Origin: Neofusicoccum parvum
Taxonomy: Eukaryota; Ascomycota; Dothideomycetes; Botryosphaeriales; Botryosphaeriaceae
NCBI GenBank assembly: GCA_020912385.1
Contig: CP087218.1
Coordinates: 1,550,001 to 1,614,000 of the forward strand
Direction of reading: 5' to 3'
DNA: 64,000 nt
The notes beneath the pieces are model-generated. The model worked only from the letters and a program-made list of their open reading frames with translations, ran no database searches and was not told where the DNA came from. Below, in pieces: positions 36,827-46,527 of the stretch. A program made the position numbers and the translations under genes. Positions within the stretch are counted from its first letter, which is position 1. Each line of letters begins with the position of its first letter.

Positions 36827-39372
36827 GTGCACGTCGACTACGTCTCTTTTGGAAACGAAGTGATGGGATGTGGATTTCTACTTTGCTTGGAAAAGCGCGC
36901 GCGCAGAGCTGTTTTACCCCCCGCGATTTGACTGGTTTTTTGTCAATACTTCTTTAAGTTGGCTGAACTGATTAGAGGTTCCTGCTGATTCTTTTTTACA
37001 ACCAAATCTTTGATTTGGATTCTTTGTATTTATATACTTTCTTGGGGTAAAAAAGAAATATAGTGTCTGACAGAGAGAAAAGCTGAATTCTGTTCCTCCC
37101 GCTGCCTGAGTGACTTGTGACCGATGCCTGCCTGACCAGCCAGTTAGTTCTCTAAAGAAACCGCGGTCCACGGCACAAGTGAAAAAAAAATCGGGGGGCC
37201 TAGATCGTTCGTATCCGCACGGGAGGGATCTCGCGGATAAGGCCAGAAAGGCGTCATCATTCGGGTTGAGATTGAAGGGCTGGGACACGGGAACGGGGCA
37301 ATCAATCAACCGATGGTGGGGTTTTTGCTGAAGAAAAAGGGTGCAGGAAAGGATTCCTTGGGTAAGGGTCTGCGAGGGCTGGCCGTTTCACATAACGTGC
37401 TCTGCTTATCGTCGGCGGACGGGGGAAAGACCCTCAGTCGCGCGCGTGCACTCTGCGGCGGAGCGTCCTGATTGGAGCGAATCAGACTTGCGGATGAGGG
37501 GGGACGGGGGCGCAATAAAGTCTTCCAGGCGTTGGAAATGGAGGGTGGGGATGTCGGCCTGGGGGGGTTTCTGCGCTGGCCGCTCAGATTGAGTGGGATC
37601 GTTCATTTGCTGCGAGGAGCGGCGGGGCTGCGGAGCTGCTGTCTGCGGGTGCTCGGCCGCGTGGACGCGTGGCGCGCCCACATCCAATATGGACGGCGCA
37701 GCGGGCCCGGTTGTGGGTGTGTTGTTGGGCCTGCTGGATCGATCGGCGGCGGGAGGGCGCCTGGTTGGCTGCGTAAGCTTTATATTGAGCTCCAGGAGGG
37801 AACTTTGGGGCTCGACAGGCGGTTTTTGCAGATTTGGTCCGATAATGAACCCGCTTCGATTATCGACAAACTGTGTTCCTTCTCCGGCAGTATTCTTAGA
37901 AAGAGACTCACTCGGTCGCGCCCTTGAATTCGCACTTTCCCCTAGAGCGAGACGCTCGGCCAAGCTCCCCACAAGCACAGCTGTATGCACTTAAGAAGCT
38001 GAGGCTCATCAACAGGGCATGGCGATGCCCAGCAGCGCCATTAACTTCTGAGGTTTGGTGTCTTTATGCAAGCGTACGGAAAAAGGGCTGAGGCAGCTGG
38101 GGACGGAGCGGCAAAGGCAAATTGGCAATCATCACGGACTCGATCTCGCTCCCCAAGCCCGGCCCAGCAGTAAGCCTAGAGATTATCGATTGCGGCAGTA
38201 AGCCACCGTCTGTGGATTTCGCATGCATGAACAGCAGTGGACTGTTGGTCTGTAGAGGTGAAGTGAAAGACGAAGCTGGTTTGAAGCTCTTTCAAGCAGA
38301 TGATGGACGGGTTCTCGGCGGATTTCGGAGCAGGAAACATATCCCATGCTACTGTCATGGGAAATCAGAAGCTTAGACCAACGTACATGGCTGAAACCCC
38401 ATTTTTCTAAAAAATTCTTTCGTGTGAGAGATCTCGGCCAGATTCGCAAGTATTTTAACCGAGCTCCTGATGGAGCTTCGGAACTGTGGTCCCCTCTCTG
38501 TGCTCTGCGCAAGAGGATTTCTTGGTGAAGTCCCGCGTTGCCACGGGATCGGAGCGTCGTCTAGCTGAGGCTCACCATCAAGTGAAGATGAGATATAGGA
38601 ACCAGAACGAGTAATAGCACTCAGCATCATTACACAAATCTGCAGAATAGGCCATCATGAATAGAATAAAGCTTGTTTAAGAAACGAACGTAGTTATACA
38701 TGGGAGACTTTGGCATTTGTTCGACCAAGTCGTTTAAGTAACAATGACCAACCTAAATTGCGCTGCGTCAAATGCCATATTACGATGTAGAAGACACCCT
38801 CGAACGTTTGGGTGTTGGTCCAGAGATGGTAAGCTGACCTCAGAATACCCCACAACTCCTACCAATCGGGTTAGATACTTGGCATGCGACGCATGTAAGC
38901 GTCCACATACCCAATCCGGTTAAACCTTGGTTTTCCGAAATCAAGATATCTAAACGGACCTAGTGCCTTGCATCAAGCGTCTCTGTGGTACCTGGCGAAG
39001 TCTTTTCCGGTCAATGCTTTAGGATGGGGTGATGGTCGCCAGTTACAACTTTTCGAAAATTCGAGAGGGCGTACACCCATATACGCCCGAGAACAGCGTC
39101 AAAGAAGCTCGGAAAACGCATAGGTATATGGGAATCGCAGCAAGCTGCGTAACTTTGAATTGAACCACTGAGGTACAGTATCCTTGCCGCACTGTGTTCG
39201 CCAAGATTCCGCCAACGATCCTTCGGTAAGCACAACGCCAGCTTTCTTATTCGTGTGGTAGTGGTCTCATGGATCCAAGTTGCACATAAATACCTTTCTC
39301 CCTCCCGCGCCACTGCAACACACCTTCCGGCACAGTGCCATACTCTTCTCCCTACCCCATCTCTTTACACCC
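36827..39372. other. gene-poor region, LPMO to P450
   Basis: 2.5 kb. A minus-strand frame at 37,990-37,406 (194 residues, Pro/Arg/Ser-rich) overlaps an equally long plus-strand frame, so neither is supported. From 38.0 to 39.3 kb the base composition turns AT-richer. The last 100 bp are the C/T-rich leader of the P450 gene. Confidence 0.4.
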
Positions 39373-41112
39373 ATGGATCTTTTCCGTTTGGGAAATAGTG
39401 ACAAGGCCATCATGGAACTCAAAGCCACCTTCATCGACAACCTTAATCCAGGAGCGCCGACGATACTGACTGCTGTCATCGTCATCTGCGCCCTGCTGTT
39501 CTACTGCACCGCCGATGAGAGGCCTTATCCCGGGATACCCGTTGTCGGGAAGGGGAAGAGGGAATGGACGAACAAGAAGGCCAAAGAACGCTTCCAGCTC
39601 GACGCAACCCAGATCCTGAAGCAAGGACTGCTCGAAGTACAAGCACCCAAAGACCAGCCCGTCCCCTTACTAACCTCAACGCACAGCACAAAGGCCCCTT
39701 CCAAGTCTTCGCCCCCCACGGCCCCACCATCATCCTCCCGCCCAGCATGATCGACTCAATCCGCAACGACGACCGCCTCGTCTTCACCCACGCCTCGCGC
39801 AAGATTTTCCTCGGCGACTACTCCGGCCTCGACCCCTTCCGCCTCTCCGACCCCGAAACCGACATCCTAATCGCCACAGTACGACAAAACCTCACGCAGT
39901 CCCTCGGCGGCGACACGCCCGCAGCGCTCGCCTCGTCGCTGCGCACGCTCCTCGCAACCGCGCTCCCGCCGCCCGCGACCTGGACGCCCATCGCGTTCGC
40001 GCAGCTGGCGCCGGCGGTGGCGGCGCGGCTGTCGGCGCAGGTCTTCCTGGGCGAGCCGCTGTGCCGCGACGCCGCCTGGCTGGCCATCAGCGTCTCGTAC
40101 ACCCTCAACGCCATGGCCGCCGTCCGCCGCCTGCGCTCCTGGCCCCCGCCCGCCCGCGCCCTGCTGCAGCACCTCGTCCCCGAGTGCCGCGCCCTGCGCG
40201 CCCAGATCGCGCACGCGCGTCGCCTCATCGAGCCCGAGGTCGAGGCGCGTGGGCGCGCGCGGAAGGGCGGGAGGGCGGTGGATGCGTTGGGGTGGATGGA
40301 GGAGCAGGGGGTTAGGAGGGGTGCGGTGTTGGATCCGGTGGTGGGGCAGCTGGGGTTGAGCTTTGTGGCGATTCATACGACGAGCGTGACGATGGTTGGG
40401 GTGATTTATGACTTGGCGAGGGAGCCGGGGTTGGTGGAGAAGGTGAGGAGGGAGATTGTGGAGGTGTTGAGGGAGGAGGGCGGGTGGAAGAAGACGAGCT
40501 TGTATAAGATGAAGTTGTTGGATAGCTGTTTGAAGGAGAGTCAGCGGGTTCATATCATGAATTCTGGTAAGCCGCGGCAGGTGGTTGGCTTATTGCTAAG
40601 CTGGATGCTGACTGCGGTTTAGTGCTCATGAACCGCGTGGCCTTGGAAGCCTTCACTCTCCCCGACGGCACGCGTGTGCCCAAGGGAGCCATGGTCGGAA
40701 TTCCAACTTGGCACATGCAGGATGCCAGCAACTTCGAAGATCCGGACAAGTTCGACGGCGAGCGGTTCTTGCGCATGCGTCAGATTCCGGGCTTGGAAAC
40801 GCGCGCGCAGTTCGTCACCACATCTGCCGATCACCTCGGTTTTGGACATGGTAACACTTCTAACGCTCTTCCGTCTTTTTCACTACTGATGACTGACGCT
40901 ATGCTCCAGGTAAACATGCATGTCCCGGTCGTTTCTTCGCCAGCAATGAGCTCAAGATCGCGCTATGCTATCTTCTCATGAACTATGATTGGAAATTCGA
41001 GGAGGGGGAGCCGAAGAGAATCAGCTTGTTGAAGTCTGAGTTCATGCCGGACCCACAGCAGAAGATTCTAGTGAGAGCGAGGGAGCCAGAGCTTGATTTA
41101 TTCAAGCTGTAG
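39373..41112 (+). CDS. cytochrome P450 monooxygenase (ent-kaurene oxidase-like group)
   Basis: A heme monooxygenase, membrane-anchored in the ER, substrate unknown. Four exons: 39373-39636, 39687-40566, 40623-40850 and 40910-41112, for 524 residues. An N-terminal transmembrane segment lies near residues 28-47. The I-helix reads FVAIHTTS, the variant seen in the fungal ent-kaurene oxidase-type group. The K-helix ExxR is KESQR, the PERF-like motif is FDGERF, and the heme loop FGHGKHACPGRFF is split by intron 3. The three introns are 50, 56 and 59 bp. No terpene cyclase or other cluster gene is beside it, so a secondary-metabolite role is only possible. A decayed paralogue lies 2.4 kb downstream. 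Confidence 0.93.
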
Positions 41113-42650
41113 TGGATGTGATCAACGAGAACAATGAGAGATAGGACGGCGACTCTTAGAAGTAGCCTTACCCCAAATATTTCCCAACTCCTTCCGAATT
41201 TCAAAGTGTACTGACTCCTTCTAAGACAGCTCTGATTCAAAGAGCGATCTAGAGGCTACTGGCTCTTGCGTACCAACAATCTCGAACCCGATGGCCCTGT
41301 GGCTACCTCCACGTACTCTTGTTCGCCTGCGGCTGGGAGTTGTTTGAACCCGATCTCGACTTCTTGTTGTCACGGATCATTTGGTGTAGCGGTACTACAT
41401 CCCACTTAACTACATGACCTAAAAGGCTTTGGCCCGAATCTCCGGCAGGTGACTAGTGATACAGCACGTACTCATATGGAGAAAGGTGCCGGTCCACGCG
41501 GCGACACTGGGAGAGGACCTGTGACTCCCTGGCTCAGGCTGTATCTTACCGTTATAGCCGAGATACCAAATTCTTTCACGATCCCGAATACCGTGCCGTA
41601 TGCCGCATGTCTTATTGCCGTTATCCAAATTAAAAATTTCTACTACTATTTGCTCCATATGTACAATAGTTGTGAATGCTTCCATAGACCCAAGGACTGT
41701 GCAGCGTTTATCGGACGGGGGATCTTGATTGCATCACTGTATTCCGGAGGTTCAGCCAAGGACCGAGGCTGCCTTATCTTGATTATAAGTCCCTGATTGC
41801 CTCTTGTTGAAGCCTACATGCGTCAAGTGAGTGGGCATGTACTCGTGTGCGCCATTCTATGGAGATGGCTTTACACAGACTTGGACGCGGGCTTCCAAGC
41901 CAACCTATGATGTCTATGCTATGATTAGTCACCCTGGGTTGAAGCGGGAATGTGTCATGGCTGCCTGATAAGCCATCGCGTTGGGGATACACTGATGTTG
42001 AGCAAAAATACGCGGCTCGTCATGATTGGAGAGAGCGGGTTGCTGATTTGATTGGGCGTCAACGAGGCCAGAGATTCGGAACATGAGTCGGACGTACTAT
42101 AGGATGTCCGTGGATCCAGGAATATTGCTGAAATATTTACAGAGGTCTCTCAGGTGCAATCGATTAAGGTTCTCCATGATCTTTCAAGCGCCTTCACAAG
42201 TCATCCCAGCCAAATCTAGGCTTTGCGTGGCAAAAAATAAAAATAAAAATTAAAAAAGGTCGACCGGTCGAGAAAACATCGTATGATATGGGAATGAGAA
42301 GGCGCGGTTGCCTCGTCAGTATTCGTGCCTACTGTACGGCTCGCCACTCTGCAGGCCGTTTCAGCCTGCGCCTACTGAAAACCTGTTTACTCCCCGTCAT
42401 TCTCAAAGGTTCTGCGCACACGCGACAATGCGCATTCGCGTACTGCATATCTGAGTGGCTACCATCATTATTGCGGCATTGCGAGGCTGAAGCCTAGATT
42501 TTGTGCGAGGACAGTGTAAATAGGCAGACCGGCCGCTCAGTTCTACTCTTGCACACCACCGCCCACTCCAATCTTCCCATTCTCGAGCCACATTCATACT
42601 TTGAAGCCTTTTCAAACTGTTTGATTCTTCCTATACTAGCAGCTGATCTT
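41113..42650. other. intergenic, AT-richer
   Basis: 1.5 kb downstream of the P450. An A/T run (AAAAATAAAAATAAAAATT type) lies near 42,232-42,256. No coding sequence with family resemblance was seen. A minus-strand stretch near 41,345-41,420 has tRNA A- and B-box-like sequences but does not fold as a tRNA. Confidence 0.4.
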
Positions 42651-43286
42651 ATGCTCCCACCCGCGCAAACTCCTGTAGCCCCCAATCCAATCGAAATCAT
42701 GACGAGTCCATACCAAAACGGCGCAAGAGAGCAGCCAAACTTCCTCTCATTCGGGACAATAAACATACACCTGGGCAACTATACACACGCGGGGACGCCT
42801 TCTTCATCGAGAAGGGCTTGGCCGGGAGCGAGGGCAGGCTCACCGGAGAGGCCAGAAATCCTACCCCGACGGCCGAGTCCTCCATTGGCGGCAACAAGTA
42901 TCTCGTCAAGGAGTGCTGGGATCTCACCGTCGATGGAAGGAGTCCCACAAGGGACCCCGGAAAGCGTCGCGTCCCCATTTGGGGCACCGGGACCTCCACC
43001 AAGAAGGAAGCGGCTTCTGTCAGGGCTGGCAGATGGCTTATCAGGATCAACAACCGGGTTAACAAGAACTGCGTTAGCAGGATCCTTGGACCAAACCTCA
43101 AACTCAACCTTCGAACTCGTGGTAGAGGGATTGGGAGCAGCGTTGACCTTGGGCTATGCCGCAAGCCGTGGGATCAAGCGGTTTCGCGAGCATCGAGCTA
43201 GAGCGAAGGGAGAGCCGAAAGAGAAAACGAAGGTGCGAAAAGAAGCAGGGGAAGAAGGAAAGGAAGACGAGGATGAGGAAGGGTAA
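42651..43286 (+). CDS. hypothetical protein, uncertain
   Basis: An open frame of 211 residues from the ATG at 42651, with another possible start at 42699. It is Ser/Pro/Gly-rich, with a small hydrophobic patch (LGAALTLGYAA) near the end followed by a highly charged Lys/Glu tail. It is not recognised. A second frame, open from before 42,800 to 43,201 on the same strand, has strongly C/G-ending codons at its start, so the true frame is in doubt or this is a decayed gene. The stop at 43284-43286 overlaps a good donor-like GTAAGT, so an additional exon is possible. Confidence 0.3.
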   Translation: MLPPAQTPVAPNPIEIMTSPYQNGAREQPNFLSFGTINIHLGNYTHAGTPSSSRRAWPGARAGSPERPEILPRRPSPPLAATSISSRSAGISPSMEGVPQGTPESVASPFGAPGPPPRRKRLLSGLADGLSGSTTGLTRTALAGSLDQTSNSTFELVVEGLGAALTLGYAASRGIKRFREHRARAKGEPKEKTKVRKEAGEEGKEDEDEEG

Positions 43287-43504
43287 GTGAGCAGAAGCTT
43301 CTCAGCGAATCCAAGCTTCACCGTCCGAGGGTGCACTTTCCATTTCCCGGTTTATGGGAAGCAGTAGGAATTAGGGTCGTCTATTAGTATTCTGTAAGGA
43401 CCGTTATCATCTCTTCAGACTTCATCTTCACACACGCTTCTCACAAGGTGAGTCTCAACCCACAATCCTCCTGCCCTACCATAACCTCCTCTGACCCAAG
43501 CTCA

Positions 43505-43971
43505 CTGCAGATACTCCTCCGCGACCACATTGGCCTCGTCCCCTTCCGCCTTATCGATCTCGATAGCACCATGTTCACCGTCACCATCCACTACCCTCTC
43601 TCTCGAAGAAGAAGACGATTGTGTACGAAATGAAGCTGCTAGACAGCTATTGGAAGGAGAGCTTGCGAACCTATACTGTTAAACCTGGTGAGTCGGGTTG
43701 ACCTAAGGGGTTGTGTTGCTCGAGTTGTTGGGAACTGACGATGCGGTAGTATTCTCATGTCATGGTTCGCGCGAATCCCTATGTGGCTAACACATTCTAC
43801 GGCTCTCACTTTGGCCCCGCTTTACTTTCCTATTTATCTCGTTTTTTCTTCGTGCGTTCCGTGTCTTTCTTCTTCAACAATTTCTTGTGTGGAGGTATCA
43901 TCGAGCCTTTCAATTCACCACGTTTACTTGTCATCCTAATGGGCCGCCCAACCCACTTAGTTTTGGGCGCG
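43505..43971 (+). pseudogene. P450 paralogue relic, upstream part
   Basis: A decayed copy of the neighbouring P450. The segment 43,505-43,590 translates to HIGLVPFRLIDLDSTMFTVT, matching DYSGLDPFRLSDPETDILIAT of the intact gene. After an internal deletion of about 600 coding bases, 43,608-43,687 gives YEMKLLDSYWKESLR, matching YKMKLLDSCLKESQR. An intron (43,688-43,749, GTGAGT...GGTAG) sits at the same place as intron 2 of the intact gene. Exon 3 (43,750-43,971, 222 versus 228 nt) is diverged in the middle but ends QFTT...PLSFGRG, like QFVTTSADHLGFGHG. It lacks the N-terminus and most of the fold, so it cannot be functional. The rest of the gene lies beyond the retrotransposon. Confidence 0.75.
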
Positions 43972-43972
43972 G

Positions 43973-43977
43973 TAATG
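43973..43977. repeat. target-site duplication, left copy (TAATG)
   Basis: Five bases immediately before the 5' LTR, repeated exactly at 51901-51905 after the 3' LTR. A 5-bp duplication is typical for Ty3/gypsy integrases. Confidence 0.95.
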
Positions 43978-44103
43978 TGTTACGGCGCAGCCTTCACAGG
44001 CAGAGAGTTGAGGATCAACCCGACGGAACAGCGAGAAGTCGGAAGGCACAAAAGATCCGAGGTCACAAGACTCCTCACGTGAGACAGCACGTGCGCCCCA
44101 CTT

Positions 44104-44179
44104 GTGCCCTCAATAAACGGCACGCCAACTTGTGCCCTCAAGTAACGGCACGCTCAGCGGTGCCCTTGAGGGACGGCAC
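44104..44179 (+). repeat. three 20-bp imperfect palindromes with 28-bp period in U3
   Basis: Units at 44104-44123, 44132-44151 and 44160-44179 each begin GTGCC and end GGCAC, giving an inverted-repeat frame with a 10-bp centre. Starts are exactly 28 bp apart. They lie just upstream of the TATA box, so an enhancer or protein-binding role is plausible. The same array occurs in the 3' LTR at 51573-51648. Confidence 0.85.
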
Positions 44180-44206
44180 CACCAGATTGTTACAACTTTC
44201 CTACAG

Positions 44207-44214
44207 TATATAAG
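44207..44214 (+). promoter_or_regulatory. LTR TATA box (TATATAAG)
   Basis: A good TATA box in the 5' LTR, about 40 bp before the likely start of the R region. Its core TATATA is palindromic and could also act on the other strand. In the 3' LTR the equivalent is 51676-51683 and contains the pol stop codon. Confidence 0.8.
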
Positions 44215-44433
44215 CACACTCACTTAGCTAGATACTTGACCCTTCGTGGTCAACTTCGATAATCAATCTACACCATTGATTAGTAACACGGCCTTCGCAC
44301 GCAGTGCTCAGTCACGTGTATTCGTTCACACTTGTTCTCTCCCCCTACCTTGTACCCACTCAAGGTAAACCCTACACGGCTTACCACCCTCTTTGGTGTT
44401 TGATCCTTAGGGGCAGAGGCCCGCCGTTACACT

Positions 44434-44441
44434 TTGACCAC
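44434..44441 (+). other. candidate primer-binding site, self-priming type
   Basis: Three bases past the 5' LTR end. No TGG-type tRNA-primer site follows the LTR. Instead TTGACCAC is the exact complement of GTGGTCAA at 44246-44253 in the LTR, about 39 bp after the TATA box, where the transcript may begin. This is the geometry of Tf1-like self-priming. Only 8 bp match, so it is tentative. Confidence 0.45.
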
Positions 44442-44510
44442 CATCCTTGCAAGGAAGGGTAAGAGAACATCGGGTAAGGTATCACCCCCTAACGAGTTTA
44501 GGAAACAGCA

Positions 44511-46484
44511 ATGAGTACGGTCAACATGGAGGACGTCAGCGCAGGACAGGATCGTCCAGCGATTCCTCAGACACCGGCTCAGGAGGCCGCTCAGCCTGCT
44601 CACCAGGAGCAAACGGAGCCTACCATGAGAGAACTCATGCAGATGATCCAGGAGCTGCGAGTCGAGAACCGCATCCTGAAGAACCGACAGGATCAGGCCA
44701 CCGGGCCAGATGCCGCAAAGAAACCATCCGCCCAGGTCAAGGTGCCAAAGCCGGACCTTTACCATGGAGAGCGTACCAAGACGCAAAGCTTCCTCATGCA
44801 GTTGGAGGACTACCTACATTTCGCCAAAGGACAGTTCGGCAACGACGCAGACAAGGTTCGCTACGCTAGCACCTTCCTCCGAGGAGCAGCAGAGAAGTGG
44901 TTCAGACCATATAAAAGAGAGACTCAGGAGAAGCCGCATTGGCAATGGTCGCCTCAGACCCAGGCCATCTTCTCCGACTACAGGACCTTCGCCAAGCAGC
45001 TCCAGGAAGCGTTCAACGCGATTGACGAGGCCAAGCGTGCCAACCAAATCCTCTTCAGGATTCAGCAGAAGAAGTCAGTACTCGACTACACGGCTGAATT
45101 CCAGGAAGCCGCCTACGTCGCAGGAGAACACTCGGACTACACACTCAGACAGCTGTACTACCGAGGCCTAAAGGACGAAATCAAAGAGGCTATGTCTTAC
45201 CACGACGAACCCGAAACGCTCTCGGAACTAGTCCGCCTAGCCACCGATATGGATAGGAGGCGCACCAACAGGTGGTTCGAGAAGAAGGGTGGCTACCAAG
45301 CAAACACGAACAAGCCACGCCGCGAACGTACCACGCTGGAAGGAGGAGACGCCATGGCTCTCGACGCCGCCAACCGTCAGGACAAGAAAAAGGATAACAA
45401 GGGCCGGAACAACTACAACAAGAAGCCTAAAGGCCCGAATCCGAACTGGACAGACGAACAGAAGCAACGCTACAAGGATCGACTCTGCATTACCTGCGGT
45501 AGCGACAAGCATTTCTCGCCTACGTGCCCGCAGAACCCTCGCAGGAAAGAAGGGAAGCAGACCTCAAGCGCTCAACGCGAAGCATCGGCCGTATCTCGCC
45601 AGGAGGACCACGACGCGCTAAGCTGGACGGCCTGCTTCAATGACGACTGTCAAACCCATCAAAGCGACAAAGACGCTACAGGATGGTACCCGAAGAAGCC
45701 AAGAGGCATCGCCATGCTTACCAGGAACGAGGAAGTACTCGACCTCGACGATATCATCGAGTCATTCCCGCACGACGACGAGATCGTCAACAGTGAGAAT
45801 GGCGAATTCTACGATAGTACAGAAGCCGAAGAAGACAGCTCCGACGAAAAGGACCTCGCACAAGTGGAGGAGAGCCCATTGGCAGGCGCTATTAATAGGC
45901 TCCTTGAGAAAGTAGAGGAACACGGCATCATCGCTAAGATTCCCTTCCACCACGGCGAGTCGGAGCAAGGCATTTGGATCCCAGACAACCAGCCAGGACT
46001 CGCGTTAGTCACCTGGCAGGTACAGGAGGATCAGCTGTGGGAGACGCGTGTCTATGAGGATCGTCACACGGAGACAGACGAAGTCACTCCTGAAGATAAT
46101 CTAGCGACCCAGAGGACACTCGCCCAAGAGGAAGAAAGGGCAAGGATGTTTCCTAGTATGGAAATAGCTGTTCCAGGCCTTAAGTGGAAAGCCCTTCGAC
46201 AGATCCCAAGGCCGAGTCACCAGATCCTCCCAGAAGACGACGAACGCCTCAACCCCCGGCATAAGAAGCATCGGCAGATTGCATGGATCTCATGCATCGA
46301 CCATCAGTGCAGGACGCACAGGCGTCAGAAGAATGAAAACCATTGGTTTCCGGTACGCGTACAGCAAGATGGGACGCACCGAGCTATCGAAGAATGGGAA
46401 ATAGAGGGATGGGGACCAAGCGGATGGACTCGCAGCAACCTCTTCCTACTCTGGGAAGGCCAAAGGCACCAGTCAAAAAACTAG
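44511..46484 (+). CDS. gag: retrotransposon Gag (capsid/nucleocapsid)
   Basis: 657 residues. A coiled N-terminus (MRELMQMIQELRVENRIL) leads into a Retrotrans_gag domain at about residues 85-250 (FLRGAAEKWFRP, FRIQQKKSVLDYTAEFQ). The zinc knuckle C-x2-C-x4-H-x4-C is at residues 326-339. About 300 more residues follow, longer than usual. They contain two copies of a motif H-x4-W-x2-C-x4-C-x2-H-x8-W-[YF]-P, with His at 367 and 587 and first Trp at 372 and 592, separated by an acidic stretch. The stop TAG at 46482 directly follows the slippery heptamer A AAA AAC, so most ribosomes make Gag and a fraction make Gag-Pol. Confidence 0.95.
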   Translation: MSTVNMEDVSAGQDRPAIPQTPAQEAAQPAHQEQTEPTMRELMQMIQELRVENRILKNRQDQATGPDAAKKPSAQVKVPKPDLYHGERTKTQSFLMQLEDYLHFAKGQFGNDADKVRYASTFLRGAAEKWFRPYKRETQEKPHWQWSPQTQAIFSDYRTFAKQLQEAFNAIDEAKRANQILFRIQQKKSVLDYTAEFQEAAYVAGEHSDYTLRQLYYRGLKDEIKEAMSYHDEPETLSELVRLATDMDRRRTNRWFEKKGGYQANTNKPRRERTTLEGGDAMALDAANRQDKKKDNKGRNNYNKKPKGPNPNWTDEQKQRYKDRLCITCGSDKHFSPTCPQNPRRKEGKQTSSAQREASAVSRQEDHDALSWTACFNDDCQTHQSDKDATGWYPKKPRGIAMLTRNEEVLDLDDIIESFPHDDEIVNSENGEFYDSTEAEEDSSDEKDLAQVEESPLAGAINRLLEKVEEHGIIAKIPFHHGESEQGIWIPDNQPGLALVTWQVQEDQLWETRVYEDRHTETDEVTPEDNLATQRTLAQEEERARMFPSMEIAVPGLKWKALRQIPRPSHQILPEDDERLNPRHKKHRQIAWISCIDHQCRTHRRQKNENHWFPVRVQQDGTHRAIEEWEIEGWGPSGWTRSNLFLLWEGQRHQSKN

Positions 46485-46527
46485 ACGGCCCTGCAGCCAA
46501 GGGACAACAGCAGGGGCCGCAGTCTAG
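46475..46527 (+). promoter_or_regulatory. -1 ribosomal frameshift signal, gag to pol
   Basis: The heptamer A AAA AAC (46475-46481) is in the correct zero frame (TCA AAA AAC TAG). Downstream, GGCCCTGC (46487-46494) pairs with GCAGGGGCC (46510-46518, one bulged G), five bases after the heptamer. An outer stem CTAGAC/GTCTAG (46481-46486 with 46522-46527) could extend it. The loop is 15 nt. A slip of one base back opens the pol frame without a gap. Confidence 0.88.

Larger units (their letters stand above)
43978..44431 (+). repeat. 5' LTR, 454 bp
   Basis: Starts TGTTACGG and ends CCGTTACA. It matches the copy at 51447-51900 base for base as far as could be read. It contains a TATA box, three spaced repeats and a CACGTG motif (44076-44081). 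Confidence 0.97.

Noticed and set aside
37406..37990. 194-residue minus-strand frame after the LPMO
   Set aside because: It overlaps a plus-strand frame of similar length, is Pro/Arg/Ser-rich like other GC-driven shadows here, and has no recognised motif.
41345..41420. tRNA-like stretch on the minus strand (A box TAGTTAAGTGG, B-box-like GGTTCAAAC)
   Set aside because: The box distance would need an intron, and the T-arm and acceptor stem do not pair. At best it is a relic.
43887..44213. 108-residue frame reaching into the 5' LTR
   Set aside because: It is the pol C-terminal frame repeated in the other LTR, fused to relic P450 sequence. It is not a separate gene.
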